The notes: generated by a model from the letters alone, not told the origin. Shown: positions 35,264 to 43,522, counted from the stretch's first letter. The stretch is 64,000 bases of DNA from Dawidia soli (GCF_018598185.1 NZ_JAHESC010000024.1:56573-120572), one strand, 5' to 3'. Made by a program: numbers and translations.

Positions 35264-36040
35264 TTAATCGTTTTTTGATCGGCCCCACAAATACAGGATA
35301 GCACCCGGTCCGGACCTGATCCGACCGATCTTCCAATCATAGGATTCCGAACCGTTAATTCCCGCCACCAGGTTTTTCATTTCCGACACCGAGTACGTTC
35401 GTAAGGATGAAACGACGCCATCCCATAAAACAAACAACGGTACCAGGGGGATGAGATACGTAAAGACGATGCGCCCCACGGTAAACGGGCGGATAAAGGG
35501 CGTCACCAGGAATACCGTGATGGGCGAAAGCATCATCGCCAATACACTGGGCAAACTTCTCTCCTGCGCTTCAAAAATGGCAATGGGACTTTCCGCATCG
35601 ACCGCGTCCTGCAGGATCCGTTGTGCATCGACGGGTTTAAAATGATGAAACGACAGGAACTGTGTTCGCAAACCGACCAGGTTCACCGGGATGTTTCGGG
35701 CGTCTACCGGCGCCGTGACGAACTCGATATTGGAAGCTTTTGCACGCGTTGATTCGAACGCCGCGAGGTTTGGATAAAGATCCGTGAGCACTATGGTAAG
35801 GTCCGGTATCGAATTCTTCAACGCCTGGTTGATCCAGATCAACCCGCCGCCGCCGCCCGAGCCCAGGTCTATGATCGTTGGGCTTGCGCTGCTGCGCAGC
35901 GCTTCCTCCAGGATAGGGATCGCAGGTTTGAACAGCTTTGTGGTATTCGCCAAAAACTGGAGGAACGCGGTCATGTAGTCTCGCAAAAAATCCGGGAACC
36001 AGGCTTGATCCTCGAACTCAAAAAGGTGCAGTCTTGCCAT
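35264..36040 (-). CDS. SAM-dependent class I methyltransferase-like protein
   Basis: 258 aa. IIDLGSGGGGGLIWI is motif I of class I methyltransferases, and IVLTDLYPNLAAFE gives the acidic residue after beta-2. The C-terminal third has two hydrophobic segments (SPITVFLVTPFI and IVFTYLIPLVPLFVLW), which suggest membrane contact and perhaps a lipid or quinone-like substrate. It stands alone. On the minus strand a TTG-N20-TATATTGA pair (36086 to 36056) may be its promoter. Confidence 0.85.
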   Translation of the reverse strand: MARLHLFEFEDQAWFPDFLRDYMTAFLQFLANTTKLFKPAIPILEEALRSSASPTIIDLGSGGGGGLIWINQALKNSIPDLTIVLTDLYPNLAAFESTRAKASNIEFVTAPVDARNIPVNLVGLRTQFLSFHHFKPVDAQRILQDAVDAESPIAIFEAQERSLPSVLAMMLSPITVFLVTPFIRPFTVGRIVFTYLIPLVPLFVLWDGVVSSLRTYSVSEMKNLVAGINGSESYDWKIGRIRSGPGAILYLWGRSKND

Positions 36041-36143
36041 GGTCTTGGTCTTTAGTCAATATACATACGCGGCGGCAAAACGTCAATGACCGGTCGTTGG
36101 AAGGTCTTGGATTTTCAGGGGATTTTCAAGTATTTCGTTCGAC

Positions 36144-36680
36144 ATGAGAATACTAAAATCCCTGCTCGCTTTACTTGTATCGCTCTCCTTTCATCCCGCC
36201 TTTAGCCAATTGTTACAGGATGACTTTGTCCGCAGGATTGAAGATCTCAGGGCGGCGAAAAAGGTCACGGTGAAGACGTATCCCGATAAAACGTTTGTCG
36301 GCGCGCTCACCGGGTATTATGACGGCGACGCATTGGTACTGATCAATACCCTGACGGATGCAGAGTTTGGCGGCACCGAGACCCTGTTTTATATAAAGAA
36401 TGATTCCCTTCGCGGTGTATTTATATCGATGGCATCTTTTAGATCCAGCGACGCGTGGGCGGGGTATTTTGCAAAGCATCAGGCCGCCGACGGGTGCACA
36501 TCCTGCCATGGAACGGAGCAGTGTTCTACGGTGGCAATACTCTTTACGGGTAGTAGTCCGCTGATCGTCAAAAAAGAAAATGGTAAAACAAAAAAAGTGA
36601 ATCAAGACGAACGGGAGCGGGCCGTTGCTGATGTAGAACGAACCAGAAAACAGCTGGAAGCATTGTTGAGTGAGTTGTAG
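36144..36680 (+). CDS. Exported hypothetical protein with a CxxCH motif
   Basis: 178 aa. A Sec signal peptide ends at PAFSQ. The middle is beta-rich (YPDKTFVGALTGYYDGDALV). Residues near 118-127 read CTSCHGTEQC, which contains a c-type haem-binding CxxCH, but no further cytochrome features or Met ligand are evident, and the Cys residues may form disulfides instead. The C-terminus is a charged helix. No family recognised. Confidence 0.65.
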   Translation: MRILKSLLALLVSLSFHPAFSQLLQDDFVRRIEDLRAAKKVTVKTYPDKTFVGALTGYYDGDALVLINTLTDAEFGGTETLFYIKNDSLRGVFISMASFRSSDAWAGYFAKHQAADGCTSCHGTEQCSTVAILFTGSSPLIVKKENGKTKKVNQDERERAVADVERTRKQLEALLSEL

Positions 36681-36718
36681 CCGCGGCAGGCAAGCGCGAT
36701 TTTGTTGCGACAGTTGAC

Positions 36719-36886
36719 CGATATGGTGTGGCACCTACGCCGTTTGTCGCGAGCATGGCCGCGCTGTTGTGGGAGAAATATCCGAATGTGACGGGGAATG
36801 CGATCTGGAAGAAACTGGTCGCGGAGGCGCGTGCTTCGGACCTACGGACGAGCGATGCGGGGGCGGGGATTGCGTTCGTTACTTAG
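36719..36886 (+). pseudogene. Remnant of a subtilase C-terminus
   Basis: Codons 36737-36883 plus the TAG at 36884 encode TPFVASMAALLWEKYPNVTG and on; 40 of 49 residues match the end of the S8 peptidase at 32482-33771 by my count. Upstream the homology continues for about 18 bases, but an 8-base deletion removes the catalytic Ser codon region (GGCAC-CTACG where the parent has GGCACATCCATGGCTACG), and a 2-base gap lies before it. Nothing of the N-terminal part is left. Same strand as the parent, 3 kb away. Confidence 0.85.
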
Positions 36887-36898
36887 TTCACCTTATGA

Positions 36899-36990
36899 CT
36901 GTTACGCCCTTACAGGGCTATTCCCTCATCTATATTATAGGCCCCAGGCCTTCAGCCTGGGCTGATGTGTTACGCTCCTTCGGAGCTATG
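36899..36990. repeat. Dispersed palindromic repeat unit E
   Basis: One unit: GCCCTTACAGGGC, CCCAGGCCTTCAGCCTGGG, then a variant third palindrome CTCCTTCGGAG. It starts 13 bases after the subtilase remnant. The rest of the gap to 37245 shows no gene that I can support. Confidence 0.8.
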
Positions 36991-37245
36991 GTGTAGGTTA
37001 TTGAAATGACCACTTGCACAGCCGAGCGATTTCGGGCCGCCACCGCTTTTGCCTGCCCCATCAGGGGCTTTACAAAGAACCGGCCCTCGCGCGCGAGGTG
37101 CCTGTTTATAATGTCCTCAACAATCGATGAACGCTGCATCAGACACCTTGTATCCAGGGTGTCTTCCCGCGCTGAGGGGTCGAAAACCAATACCGAGATC
37201 CACATCTGTTAACTATTTTTTCGCATGACACCCGTACCGCATCCG

Positions 37246-37641
37246 TTATAAAAACCTTCTAAGCGATGAGGCATACAGCTCAGGCGGCACATCGTCTTTA
37301 CCCAATCTATGGTAAAATGTATGCTTGCGATATTGACCTGTGTCCGGATCCTTTCGCCAGACAGAAATGCCAACGTCGGAGCTGAGGACCCAAAAATCCT
37401 TCTTCTTATCAAGGAACAACCCCCAACGCTGGAAAACAGAAATATTCATATCCTGTTGGATCACCAACTCGTCATTCCGGTTGCGAACCTCGTATTTTAA
37501 GCGGTTGTCTTTTTCATAGACACTGATTTTAAACTCACCATCGCAGTACTCGCCGTAGTCCGTGATTTCGCCGCCGGTCCAATCACAGTTTGATGTCAAC
37601 ATGAACATCATAAGCAGCAACGATTTCAGCATCGTCATCAT
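37246..37641 (-). CDS. Small exported or lipid-anchored hypothetical protein
   Basis: 131 aa, or 128 from the second ATG. A hydrophobic signal ends in FMLTSNCDW, a possible lipoprotein site. The rest is a beta-rich domain (FKISVYEKDNRLKYEVRNRN, WVLSSDVGISVWRKD). No family recognised. It follows the BamE-like lipoprotein gene by 39 bases on the same strand, likely cotranscribed. Confidence 0.6.
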   Translation of the reverse strand: MMTMLKSLLLMMFMLTSNCDWTGGEITDYGEYCDGEFKISVYEKDNRLKYEVRNRNDELVIQQDMNISVFQRWGLFLDKKKDFWVLSSDVGISVWRKDPDTGQYRKHTFYHRLGKDDVPPELYASSLRRFL

Positions 37642-37680
37642 TTGTTATTCATTATTTCAGCTCTTCCGAAAGCGATGCGA

Positions 37681-38340
37681 TCAGTATTTCAGGTTTGACG
37701 CCACCTCAAGGGTGTCTTTCACGGCTTGAAAGTTCCGCTCTGACAACGGGCCGTTCACCTTCCGATCCTTCTTGTAAACGATCCAATACTGACTAAAGGT
37801 ACTCTTATCAAAAGCCTCGCGGCATTTGATCTCAAATGTTTTGCCAGGAGCTGCGCAGGCGGGAATACTATCAAACGGCCGCTCCGCGACGACGATATAA
37901 AGGGAGTCAAACACATAGTCCAACACAGGGCCCTTGATGATCACGTTATTCGCGGAATCGGACAATGCCTTCTCGCCGCTGTACACATCTGAAAAATCGA
38001 TAGTATAGCCGCTGCCCAGCGGGTGCGCAGCGCTTTCAAATGCGTACGGAAGCTCGGGATATGGCGTAACCTCTATTACCCGTTTTGCCGGGTCGACCGT
38101 AAAGAAAATCAAGTCGGATGCACCGAAAGGACTTTCGTAATAATAATCATAAACGCCCTTTTCATTTGCGTGCTCCCTAATATAATCCGGTTCACCCATG
38201 ATCGCCAACGCCTCTTCCTGCGTCATGCCGACTTTCAATTTTTGTGAGTTCCGGACGTTCCGATCAATGCGGTCGCCATGACAACTCATCCCCCAGCCGA
38301 CTATGGTAATAATGAATACCCAAACGTAAAATCTTTTCAT
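37681..38340 (-). CDS. Lipoprotein with BamE/SmpA-like domain
   Basis: 219 aa from the ATG at 38340, which begins the signal MKRFYVWVFIITIVGWGMSC (lipobox GMSC). Residues 35-85 (KLKVGMTQEEALAIMGEPDY ... YDYYYESPFG) match the two-helix, three-strand SmpA/OmlA fold. The remaining 130 residues are unrecognised, and include two Cys (PACAAPGKTFEIKC) that could pair. It is longer than true BamE and is probably a stand-alone envelope lipoprotein. Confidence 0.75.
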   Translation of the reverse strand: MKRFYVWVFIITIVGWGMSCHGDRIDRNVRNSQKLKVGMTQEEALAIMGEPDYIREHANEKGVYDYYYESPFGASDLIFFTVDPAKRVIEVTPYPELPYAFESAAHPLGSGYTIDFSDVYSGEKALSDSANNVIIKGPVLDYVFDSLYIVVAERPFDSIPACAAPGKTFEIKCREAFDKSTFSQYWIVYKKDRKVNGPLSERNFQAVKDTLEVASNLKY

Positions 38341-38820
38341 GTCATACCTGGTGGAAAACAAAAGTATTGATTCTAAACCTCCCGCCGAATATTTAAGAAA
38401 AAATATTCAACGGTGCGACCAGACCTGTGTACAGCTTGTCTATTAAAGATAAAACAATCCAGATCGTGCGAATGCAGCTCGTACACCATAGCGCATGACA
38501 CATCCGAGCTGCTTACGGGGCCACACCAAGCTTTTATCGAAAATCCACATTTTTACCTATATTAACCCCGTTATACTATACCGACCCTCTCTGTGATTGC
38601 CTGAACCTAACCAATCATAGACGCCATGAGGCTTTTTTTTACTTGTTTCGTTGCCCCCTCGCTTCTTCGTCCGGATCTCTTTACGGCATCGCCGCCGTAT
38701 CCCTGCCGCACATAACCCCATCGTTACCGCTACTCTTTTAACACCCCTACCGGCTGATCACCCGGACGTTAAACCGCTTGGTCGCCGTTGTTTGGATCTC
38801 CCGTTAATTGTCAGCCAACG
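38341..38820. other. Non-coding gap before the replication-like cassette
   Basis: 480 bases between divergent genes with no gene that I can support. A 29-codon frame from the ATG at 38625 is T- and C-rich and has no features. The stretch marks the left border of the cassette 38821-45075; I found no att-like duplication at its edge. Confidence 0.45.
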
Positions 38821-40080
38821 ATGGAACATGATATAGATGAACCAGGCGAGCACCTGGCGGCACTACAAAAGATTATCGCTGTAGATGTCCGGATCGTACT
38901 CAAACAATTACCGCCCCCGACAGCACTTCCACCCGCCGACAGGGCAGCGTTATTGCACTTTGTCTGTCCGATCATAGACGAGTACGCCGCCCGGGTCCGG
39001 TATGAGCTTTTTAAAGAATGTCGCGCACACGCCCACGCACAGGTCCGCTACCTCGCATCGCGCCAGCACGCGCTCCTGGAACTGATAGACCACCTGTTGC
39101 AACATACCCAGTCGATCCAGCTGTATAGCACACTCTCCCACCGCACCGTGGCAGACGATATTTGCCGGCATACCTACCGGGTCCTCGAACGCCTGTTGGA
39201 CTATACGGTCACGCTGGCCGGCGGACAGATCGATCCCGGTCTTCCCATGCCACCCGGGGCGTGCGCGCTGTACCAGCAAATGCTCGGCAGCGACCTGGCC
39301 GCCCTGCGCGACCGGCTCATGGCCTTGCAGGTAAGTCCAGGTCTGATCGACATAGCCCTCAAGCCATTCGAGTCACTGCGGCACGCAGACGATCTCACGT
39401 TCTATACCGCCGTCTACCTGCGTGCGTTTAAAGAGAAGTTGCAACAGCTTGCGTTTGGAAACCAGCCAACGTCAGGCGATGGCGACGTGATACGAACGTT
39501 GATAGCCCTTAACCTCAACGACCCTGCATGCATCTCGTATTGTGTCCGGATCATGGCCGATCAGCTGCAGACCTCTACATCGCCGGAAGCCCGCCTGGGG
39601 CAATTGCATGACTACAAGCTCCGGCTGGCCGGCCTTCCCTCTTCCACGGACCTGGCCTGGCATCCCTATAAACCCAGCGTACAACAGCAGCTCGCCAAAT
39701 GGCTCGCCGAAGTCAGTGTCGTGCCCGCGCCGACGATACATACACCCCGTGCGGAAATCCCGCACGAGCTGGCGTCAGACGAAGCATACGACGATATGGC
39801 GGCGAAAGACGGGTTGATGTTCCACATACGTCCTGTTATCGCCGGTGCCATCGCAAATGCCGCGCATGTGCAGGGCATTATCCACCTGGGCGATACGGAC
39901 GTACTGCGGTCAGAACGATTGTCGCGCATCCCCTCGTCCGTCAACCGCGTGGCGCCGGAGACGATCCGCCGCGGATTCACAGACGCGGCGGTGTGCCGCA
40001 AAGCCCTGCTCTATTGGGAGCAGATCGGAAATCATTTGAGAGAAATAGTAAAAAAAAATGACGAAAAATCTACGTTCTAA
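38821..40080 (+). CDS. Helical hypothetical protein heading the replication-like cassette
   Basis: 419 aa from the ATG at 38821 (an in-frame start 33 bases earlier is less natural). Almost all alpha-helical, with many His and Arg residues and no signal peptide (CRAHAHAQVRYLASRQHALL, VADDICRHTYRVLERLLDY). No motif recognised. The ending (RKALLYWEQIGNHLREIVKKND) resembles a DNA-binding or oligomerisation helix. It runs in the same direction as the replisome-organiser and DnaC-like genes that follow. Confidence 0.65.
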   Translation: MEHDIDEPGEHLAALQKIIAVDVRIVLKQLPPPTALPPADRAALLHFVCPIIDEYAARVRYELFKECRAHAHAQVRYLASRQHALLELIDHLLQHTQSIQLYSTLSHRTVADDICRHTYRVLERLLDYTVTLAGGQIDPGLPMPPGACALYQQMLGSDLAALRDRLMALQVSPGLIDIALKPFESLRHADDLTFYTAVYLRAFKEKLQQLAFGNQPTSGDGDVIRTLIALNLNDPACISYCVRIMADQLQTSTSPEARLGQLHDYKLRLAGLPSSTDLAWHPYKPSVQQQLAKWLAEVSVVPAPTIHTPRAEIPHELASDEAYDDMAAKDGLMFHIRPVIAGAIANAAHVQGIIHLGDTDVLRSERLSRIPSSVNRVAPETIRRGFTDAAVCRKALLYWEQIGNHLREIVKKNDEKSTF

Positions 40081-40093
40081 CGCCAAAAACGCA

Positions 40094-40122
40094 TTCCCCC
40101 AATGTTGGGGGAAATCCCCCAA
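40094..40122 (+). promoter_or_regulatory. Mutually exclusive hairpins (attenuator-like)
   Basis: TTGGGGG at 40105-40111 can pair upstream with CCCCCAA (40096-40102; full arm TTCCCCCAA/TTGGGGGAA, 9 bp) or downstream with CCCCCAA (40116-40122, 7 bp, loop AAAT). The two foldings exclude each other. It sits 14 bases after one stop and 60 bases before the next ATG, the place for a leader switch or a protein-binding site. Confidence 0.5.
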
Positions 40123-40181
40123 AAAGTGACATGGACTTGCAACGACACGGACTTTTGCTTTGCGGCCATAAAAAAAACACT

Positions 40182-40898
40182 ATGGCCAACTTCATCCTCC
40201 ACTTCAAAACCACGTGCGACGTCTTCGCCGACGACGACAACATGACCACCATGCATCTGGGCGTCTACATGTCCCTCTTCTATTACTGGAACCGCAAAAA
40301 ATTCGCCGACCGGATGCCCATCAACCGCGAAGACGTCATGCGCATCGCCTGCCTCGGCTCCTACAAAACGTACTACCGCGTGCTCAACCAATTACACGAT
40401 CACGGGTATATCACCTACGCGCCTTCGCATCACCCGCATATCCCCAGCCGGGTAACGGTCCACGATCCCGCGCAGCCGGTTCGCCGTGCCCCGATCGACA
40501 CACCTCCCGACACAACCTCTACTCCAGACGTACCACCTACTATAAACACTCTAAACATTGAAAACGCTATAGACAAAACGAGAGGCAACGCCCCCGCCCC
40601 CGCTCCTGAAAAAGAAAGATCCGGGAGTACACGACATTCACGCCCCCTGGACCTGAAAGAAGCCGTGGACTATTTCCGCGAGCAAAAAAATTCACCCCTC
40701 GAGGCCGAAAAATTTTACAACTACTACCAGGGCAACGGCTGGGAACGGCGCGACCGCACGCCCATAAAAGACTGGCAGGCCGTGGCGCGTAGCTGGATGC
40801 TGAAAGCAGAAGAATTTAACGCGAAGGGATCCAGGAACGGTCCCAGGCCCAACCACCTGGCCACCGACAACGACAAAGATTTCGATGAGCCTATGTAG
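40182..40898 (+). CDS. Replisome-organiser/DnaD-like DNA-binding protein
   Basis: 238 aa from the ATG at 40182. The N-terminal 90 residues form a winged-helix-like domain (MTTMHLGVYMSLFYYWNRKK ... MRIACLGSYKTYYRVLNQLH). A Pro-rich linker follows. The C-terminal 65 residues (VDYFREQKNSPLEAEKFYNY ... RTPIKDWQAVARSWMLKAEE) match the short DnaD-like module of phage replisome organisers and plasmid initiators. The DnaC-like ATPase gene follows, the usual pairing in phage and plasmid replication modules. By inference it opens or marks the origin and recruits the loader. Confidence 0.8.
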   Translation: MANFILHFKTTCDVFADDDNMTTMHLGVYMSLFYYWNRKKFADRMPINREDVMRIACLGSYKTYYRVLNQLHDHGYITYAPSHHPHIPSRVTVHDPAQPVRRAPIDTPPDTTSTPDVPPTINTLNIENAIDKTRGNAPAPAPEKERSGSTRHSRPLDLKEAVDYFREQKNSPLEAEKFYNYYQGNGWERRDRTPIKDWQAVARSWMLKAEEFNAKGSRNGPRPNHLATDNDKDFDEPM

Positions 40899-40906
40899 CC
40901 CGTCCA

Positions 40907-40964
40907 TCCCGAGCGTATCGGGAACCCACCGGCACCGGCCGCCGGATATTCTTCCGACGGCCGG
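40907..40964. other. Two hairpins between the organiser and DnaC-like genes
   Basis: TCCCGA-GCGTA-TCGGGA (40907-40923), then a 12-bp stem with one mismatch (40935-40946 with 40953-40964, arms CCGGCCGCCGGA and TCCGACGGCCGG). There is no T run, so termination is uncertain. They may set the ratio of the two proteins or serve as protein sites. Confidence 0.55.
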
Positions 40965-41006
40965 CAGCCACCGTGGTCAGATGCAAACCTTTAACCTTAC
41001 AACCCT

Positions 41007-41633
41007 ATGATCGACTACACCTGGTGTATCCAATTCCTGGAACGACACGGCCGCCAGGCCTACGGACCGCACTTCGCCATCGACGAGACGGACTATCCGG
41101 TCGTCCACCGGCTTATCGCCTACTTTCTGCGGCACGATGCCGAAGCCGGGCGCCTCGGCATCGACCTGAACAAAGGCCTGCTGCTCACCGGGCCGGTCGG
41201 CTGCGGCAAATCCGCGCTCATGACGCTCATGCGCGCCATCCCGCCGCCGCCGCATCAATTCACGATCCGGTCTTGTCGCGATGTGAGCTTCGAGCTGCTG
41301 GAAGAAGGCTATAAAGTGATTTCGCGCTATAGTAAGCTTTCCTACAACAGTCGCGGTCCGCGGATCTACTGCTTTGATGACCTGGGCGCCGAGCAGAATC
41401 TGAAATACTTCGGCACTGAGTGCAACGTCATGGCGGAAATCATTTTAAGCCGGTACGAGCTTTTTACGAGTCAGGGTATGCTTACACATATCACGACGAA
41501 CCTGCAGGCGTCGGAGATCGAAACCCATTATGGCAACCGCGTGCGGTCGAGACTGCGCGAGCAGCTTAACCTCGTGGCGTTTTCGAAAAGCTCGAGGGAT
41601 AAGCGGGGGCACACAAAAAAGCAGGACGTATAG
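41007..41633 (+). CDS. DnaC-like AAA+ ATPase (helicase-loader type)
   Basis: 208 aa. Walker A GPVGCGKSA (Lys68), Walker B IYCFDDLG (Asp124, Asp125), sensor-1 ITTNL, and an Arg-rich end (YGNRVRSRLREQLNLVAFSK) that supplies the Arg finger. This is the size and order of DnaC/phage loader ATPases, without a transposase partner. With the replisome-organiser gene upstream it forms a typical phage or plasmid replication pair. A host DnaB helicase would be the client, since none is encoded here. Confidence 0.88.
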   Translation: MIDYTWCIQFLERHGRQAYGPHFAIDETDYPVVHRLIAYFLRHDAEAGRLGIDLNKGLLLTGPVGCGKSALMTLMRAIPPPPHQFTIRSCRDVSFELLEEGYKVISRYSKLSYNSRGPRIYCFDDLGAEQNLKYFGTECNVMAEIILSRYELFTSQGMLTHITTNLQASEIETHYGNRVRSRLREQLNLVAFSKSSRDKRGHTKKQDV

Positions 41634-41639
41634 TCCTGC
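41615..41639 (-). terminator. Terminator hairpin at the end of the DnaC-like gene
   Basis: GCAGGAC-GTATA-GTCCTGC straddles the stop codon. On the minus strand a T6 run follows, so it best serves the convergent minus-strand genes that end at 41871. Confidence 0.65.
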
Positions 41640-41731
41640 CTTCCATGAATCTGACGCGAGGACTGCCATAAGAATCAAGCGCCGAATTTGATAATTTTCT
41701 GTACCATGACTTTAGCACATCTAAGCAGGTC

Positions 41732-41852
41732 CAGCGCGCAGCGCTGATGTACGCATTCTGGCGCGAGTCTTCCGACCGAAGGGAGGGCGACTCGTGCCCA
41801 GCATGGCGGTAGTCTCCCGACTACCTCAAACACAACGGCGGCGCCAGCCGCC
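41732..41852. ncRNA. Four tandem hairpins in the convergent gap
   Basis: In order: CAGCGC-GCA-GCGCTG (41732-41746); a 10-bp arm pair with one G-T (41760-41769 with 41789-41798) enclosing CTTC-CGACC-GAAG; GGTAGTC-TCCC-GACTACC (41808-41825); and GGCGGC-GCCA-GCCGCC (41837-41852). Almost every base of this stretch is in a stem or loop. No gene is visible in 41634-41870. This could be a structured RNA, or an origin or packaging-type DNA signal of the cassette. Confidence 0.5.
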
Positions 41853-41870
41853 ACCATATCCCACCGCCCT

Positions 41871-42437
41871 CTACACCTGCCCCGTCGCCACAGTAAACCG
41901 ATCAAACATCTCCAGCAAGTGCGTCCCCACCACAATCAGATGAATTTTACGATAAGCAAACTCGAACAGCTCCACCGCCACCTCCAGTTCATCATTCACC
42001 AACCGCAGCTGACACCCAGCATCCTCCACAACTTCCACCCAACCCATGATCGACTCGTGCCGCTTCTGCAAAAACACCATCACCAACAACCTTTCATCGC
42101 GCAGCCATTCGAACAACTGCCGGTCCCGGTCCAACCCCGGCAACACCACCGGCAGCTCCGGCATGTCCCCAAGCGAAAACAGAAAATCGACCTTGTCATA
42201 ACGGTCCACATTCACCTCCGCCAAAATGCGCTGCTTCCGTACAAAAACAAACCCGTCCAGCGCCAACCCGTGAGGGATAAAGTGATCCATATCCCACACA
42301 TTCCCCGTCTCGATCCGCACCCCGTGCAGCTCATCCGCCATCCCCTTGATCTTAACCTCCCGATAGTTTCCCAGATCCGCACGAAACTCCGCGCCTTTTT
42401 TTATAATGAAATCCTGAATAGTCGACATAATAGACAT
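41871..42437 (-). CDS. Hypothetical cassette protein, paralogue of the truncated copy at 44572-45075
   Basis: 188 aa from the ATG at 42437 (185 from 42428); the frame upstream is Gly/Cys-rich antisense of the next gene and not coding. Soluble, alpha/beta: FIIKKGAEFRADLGNYREVK, GNVWDMDHFIPHGLALDGFV, HESIMGWVEVVEDAGCQLRL. I do not recognise a fold. A close paralogue exists inverted 2 kb away. It is the last gene of a minus-strand group with the 70-aa membrane protein and the 253-aa protein. Confidence 0.75.
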   Translation of the reverse strand: MSIMSTIQDFIIKKGAEFRADLGNYREVKIKGMADELHGVRIETGNVWDMDHFIPHGLALDGFVFVRKQRILAEVNVDRYDKVDFLFSLGDMPELPVVLPGLDRDRQLFEWLRDERLLVMVFLQKRHESIMGWVEVVEDAGCQLRLVNDELEVAVELFEFAYRKIHLIVVGTHLLEMFDRFTVATGQV

Positions 42438-42508
42438 AATTAAAATTTTAAAGAGTGTAACATAGCATAAGCAGAAGAAGAGGCGGCCGAAGCCGCCTCT
42501 ATCACTTT

Positions 42509-42721
42509 TCATTCCTCGCGCTTCTCCACCGCCGCCTGGCTCACGGCAGTCATAACCGTTCCGGCCACCGTCAGGTACCCGGCAACAGTCAAAACCACCG
42601 CCGGCACAGCAACCGGCGCCGCCACAAGGGCGCCACCCGCCGCCACCAGGCACAGGCCGATCGTACGCAGCAAGCGGAAAAACTCAGGAGTAGGCTCCTG
42701 CATCCGTTCCAAAACACTCAT
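42509..42721 (-). CDS. Small holin-like membrane protein
   Basis: 70 aa: a short amphipathic N-terminus (PTPEFFRLLRTIG), two hydrophobic segments rich in Ala, Val and Gly (about 18-40 and 43-62), and a charged end EKREE. It looks like a small two-helix pore or holin-type protein. From memory, similar proteins accompany the next gene's family in Bacteroidota, but I cannot check this. It lies 39 bases after the 253-aa gene. Confidence 0.7.
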   Translation of the reverse strand: MSVLERMQEPTPEFFRLLRTIGLCLVAAGGALVAAPVAVPAVVLTVAGYLTVAGTVMTAVSQAAVEKREE

Positions 42722-42760
42722 AATGAAGTTGGTTTAATCGTTTAACAAATACTCCGCCGT

Positions 42761-43522
42761 CTACAGGCCCGGGTGATCGACCAGCACGATCGCCAGCGCA
42801 TTGTACCCGCTGTCGTTCAGGGCATACTGCTGCCCGTTCACAACCTGCATAAACTCGATCCCGAACGCCAGCAGCAACACATCCTCGGTGCCCGGCTCGA
42901 ACGTCGTCGCCAGCTGCAGCTGTACTTCCGCGGGATTATTCACCAGCGTCTCGGCCGAGCGTGTCTGGCTCAGGTTGTAATCACCGGTCGCGAAGTCGAT
43001 CTGCGCAAGGCCCGACAGCAGGCGAAAGTGCGTAGCCCCGCTCGGCGAGCTCACCATCTTGCCGGGAGCAAACAGTGGCAGCGCCACCGTGGCCGTTCCC
43101 GCGGCCCGATCGATCGTCGCATCGAACTGCACATACAGCTTGCTCGACAACGACGCATCGCGGCTGAAATTAAACCCTTGCAAAAGCCCCAGCTCACCGT
43201 CCTCCGGCGTCCGCTGCCCGCGTTGGTTGCTCGCGTCCGTGCGGATCACACGCATCAGCTCCTTCGTCAGGCGCCCGGTCATCCGCGAGTCCGCAACGCC
43301 GCTATAAAGCGGGCGGAACGCCGTACGGATAATTTGTCCCACCTGGGCGGCACGACCGAACTCCGCATTATTCTCGCGCGTCCGCTGAAACGACGCGTCG
43401 TTCTTGATCCGGTCGCCATTCAGCGACGTCCGCTCGCGGGCGATGTAGCCGTCGGCAGTTTTCAGGAACGTAATGTCGCCCAGTGTGCCTTCCACCTTAA
43501 TGATTCCTTTTTGTTTAGCCAT
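42761..43522 (-). CDS. Conserved Bacteroidota protein of unknown function (MAKQKGIIK family)
   Basis: 253 aa. The start MAKQKGIIKVEGTLGDITFL and the stretch FQRTRENNAEFGRAAQVGQI mark a family I have seen widely in Bacteroidota with no assigned role. The first 60 residues resemble a beta-hairpin plus helix; the C-terminal half is beta-rich (ATVALPLFAPGKMVSSPSGA, EDVLLLAFGIEFMQVVNGQQ). No signal peptide. The beta-rich soluble fold and the holin-like neighbour would allow a structural or capsid-like role, which is speculation. Its promoter must lie in the repeat-filled gap to the right. Confidence 0.75.
   Translation of the reverse strand: MAKQKGIIKVEGTLGDITFLKTADGYIARERTSLNGDRIKNDASFQRTRENNAEFGRAAQVGQIIRTAFRPLYSGVADSRMTGRLTKELMRVIRTDASNQRGQRTPEDGELGLLQGFNFSRDASLSSKLYVQFDATIDRAAGTATVALPLFAPGKMVSSPSGATHFRLLSGLAQIDFATGDYNLSQTRSAETLVNNPAEVQLQLATTFEPGTEDVLLLAFGIEFMQVVNGQQYALNDSGYNALAIVLVDHPGL

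Noticed and set aside
36930..37205. 91-codon minus-strand frame after repeat unit E
   Set aside because: Partly made from the palindromic repeat, no recognisable features; left as intergenic.
42438..42653. N-terminal extension of the 188-aa cassette protein
   Set aside because: Gly/Cys/Arg-rich sequence that is the antisense of the holin-like gene region; the homologous copy also shows no such extension.
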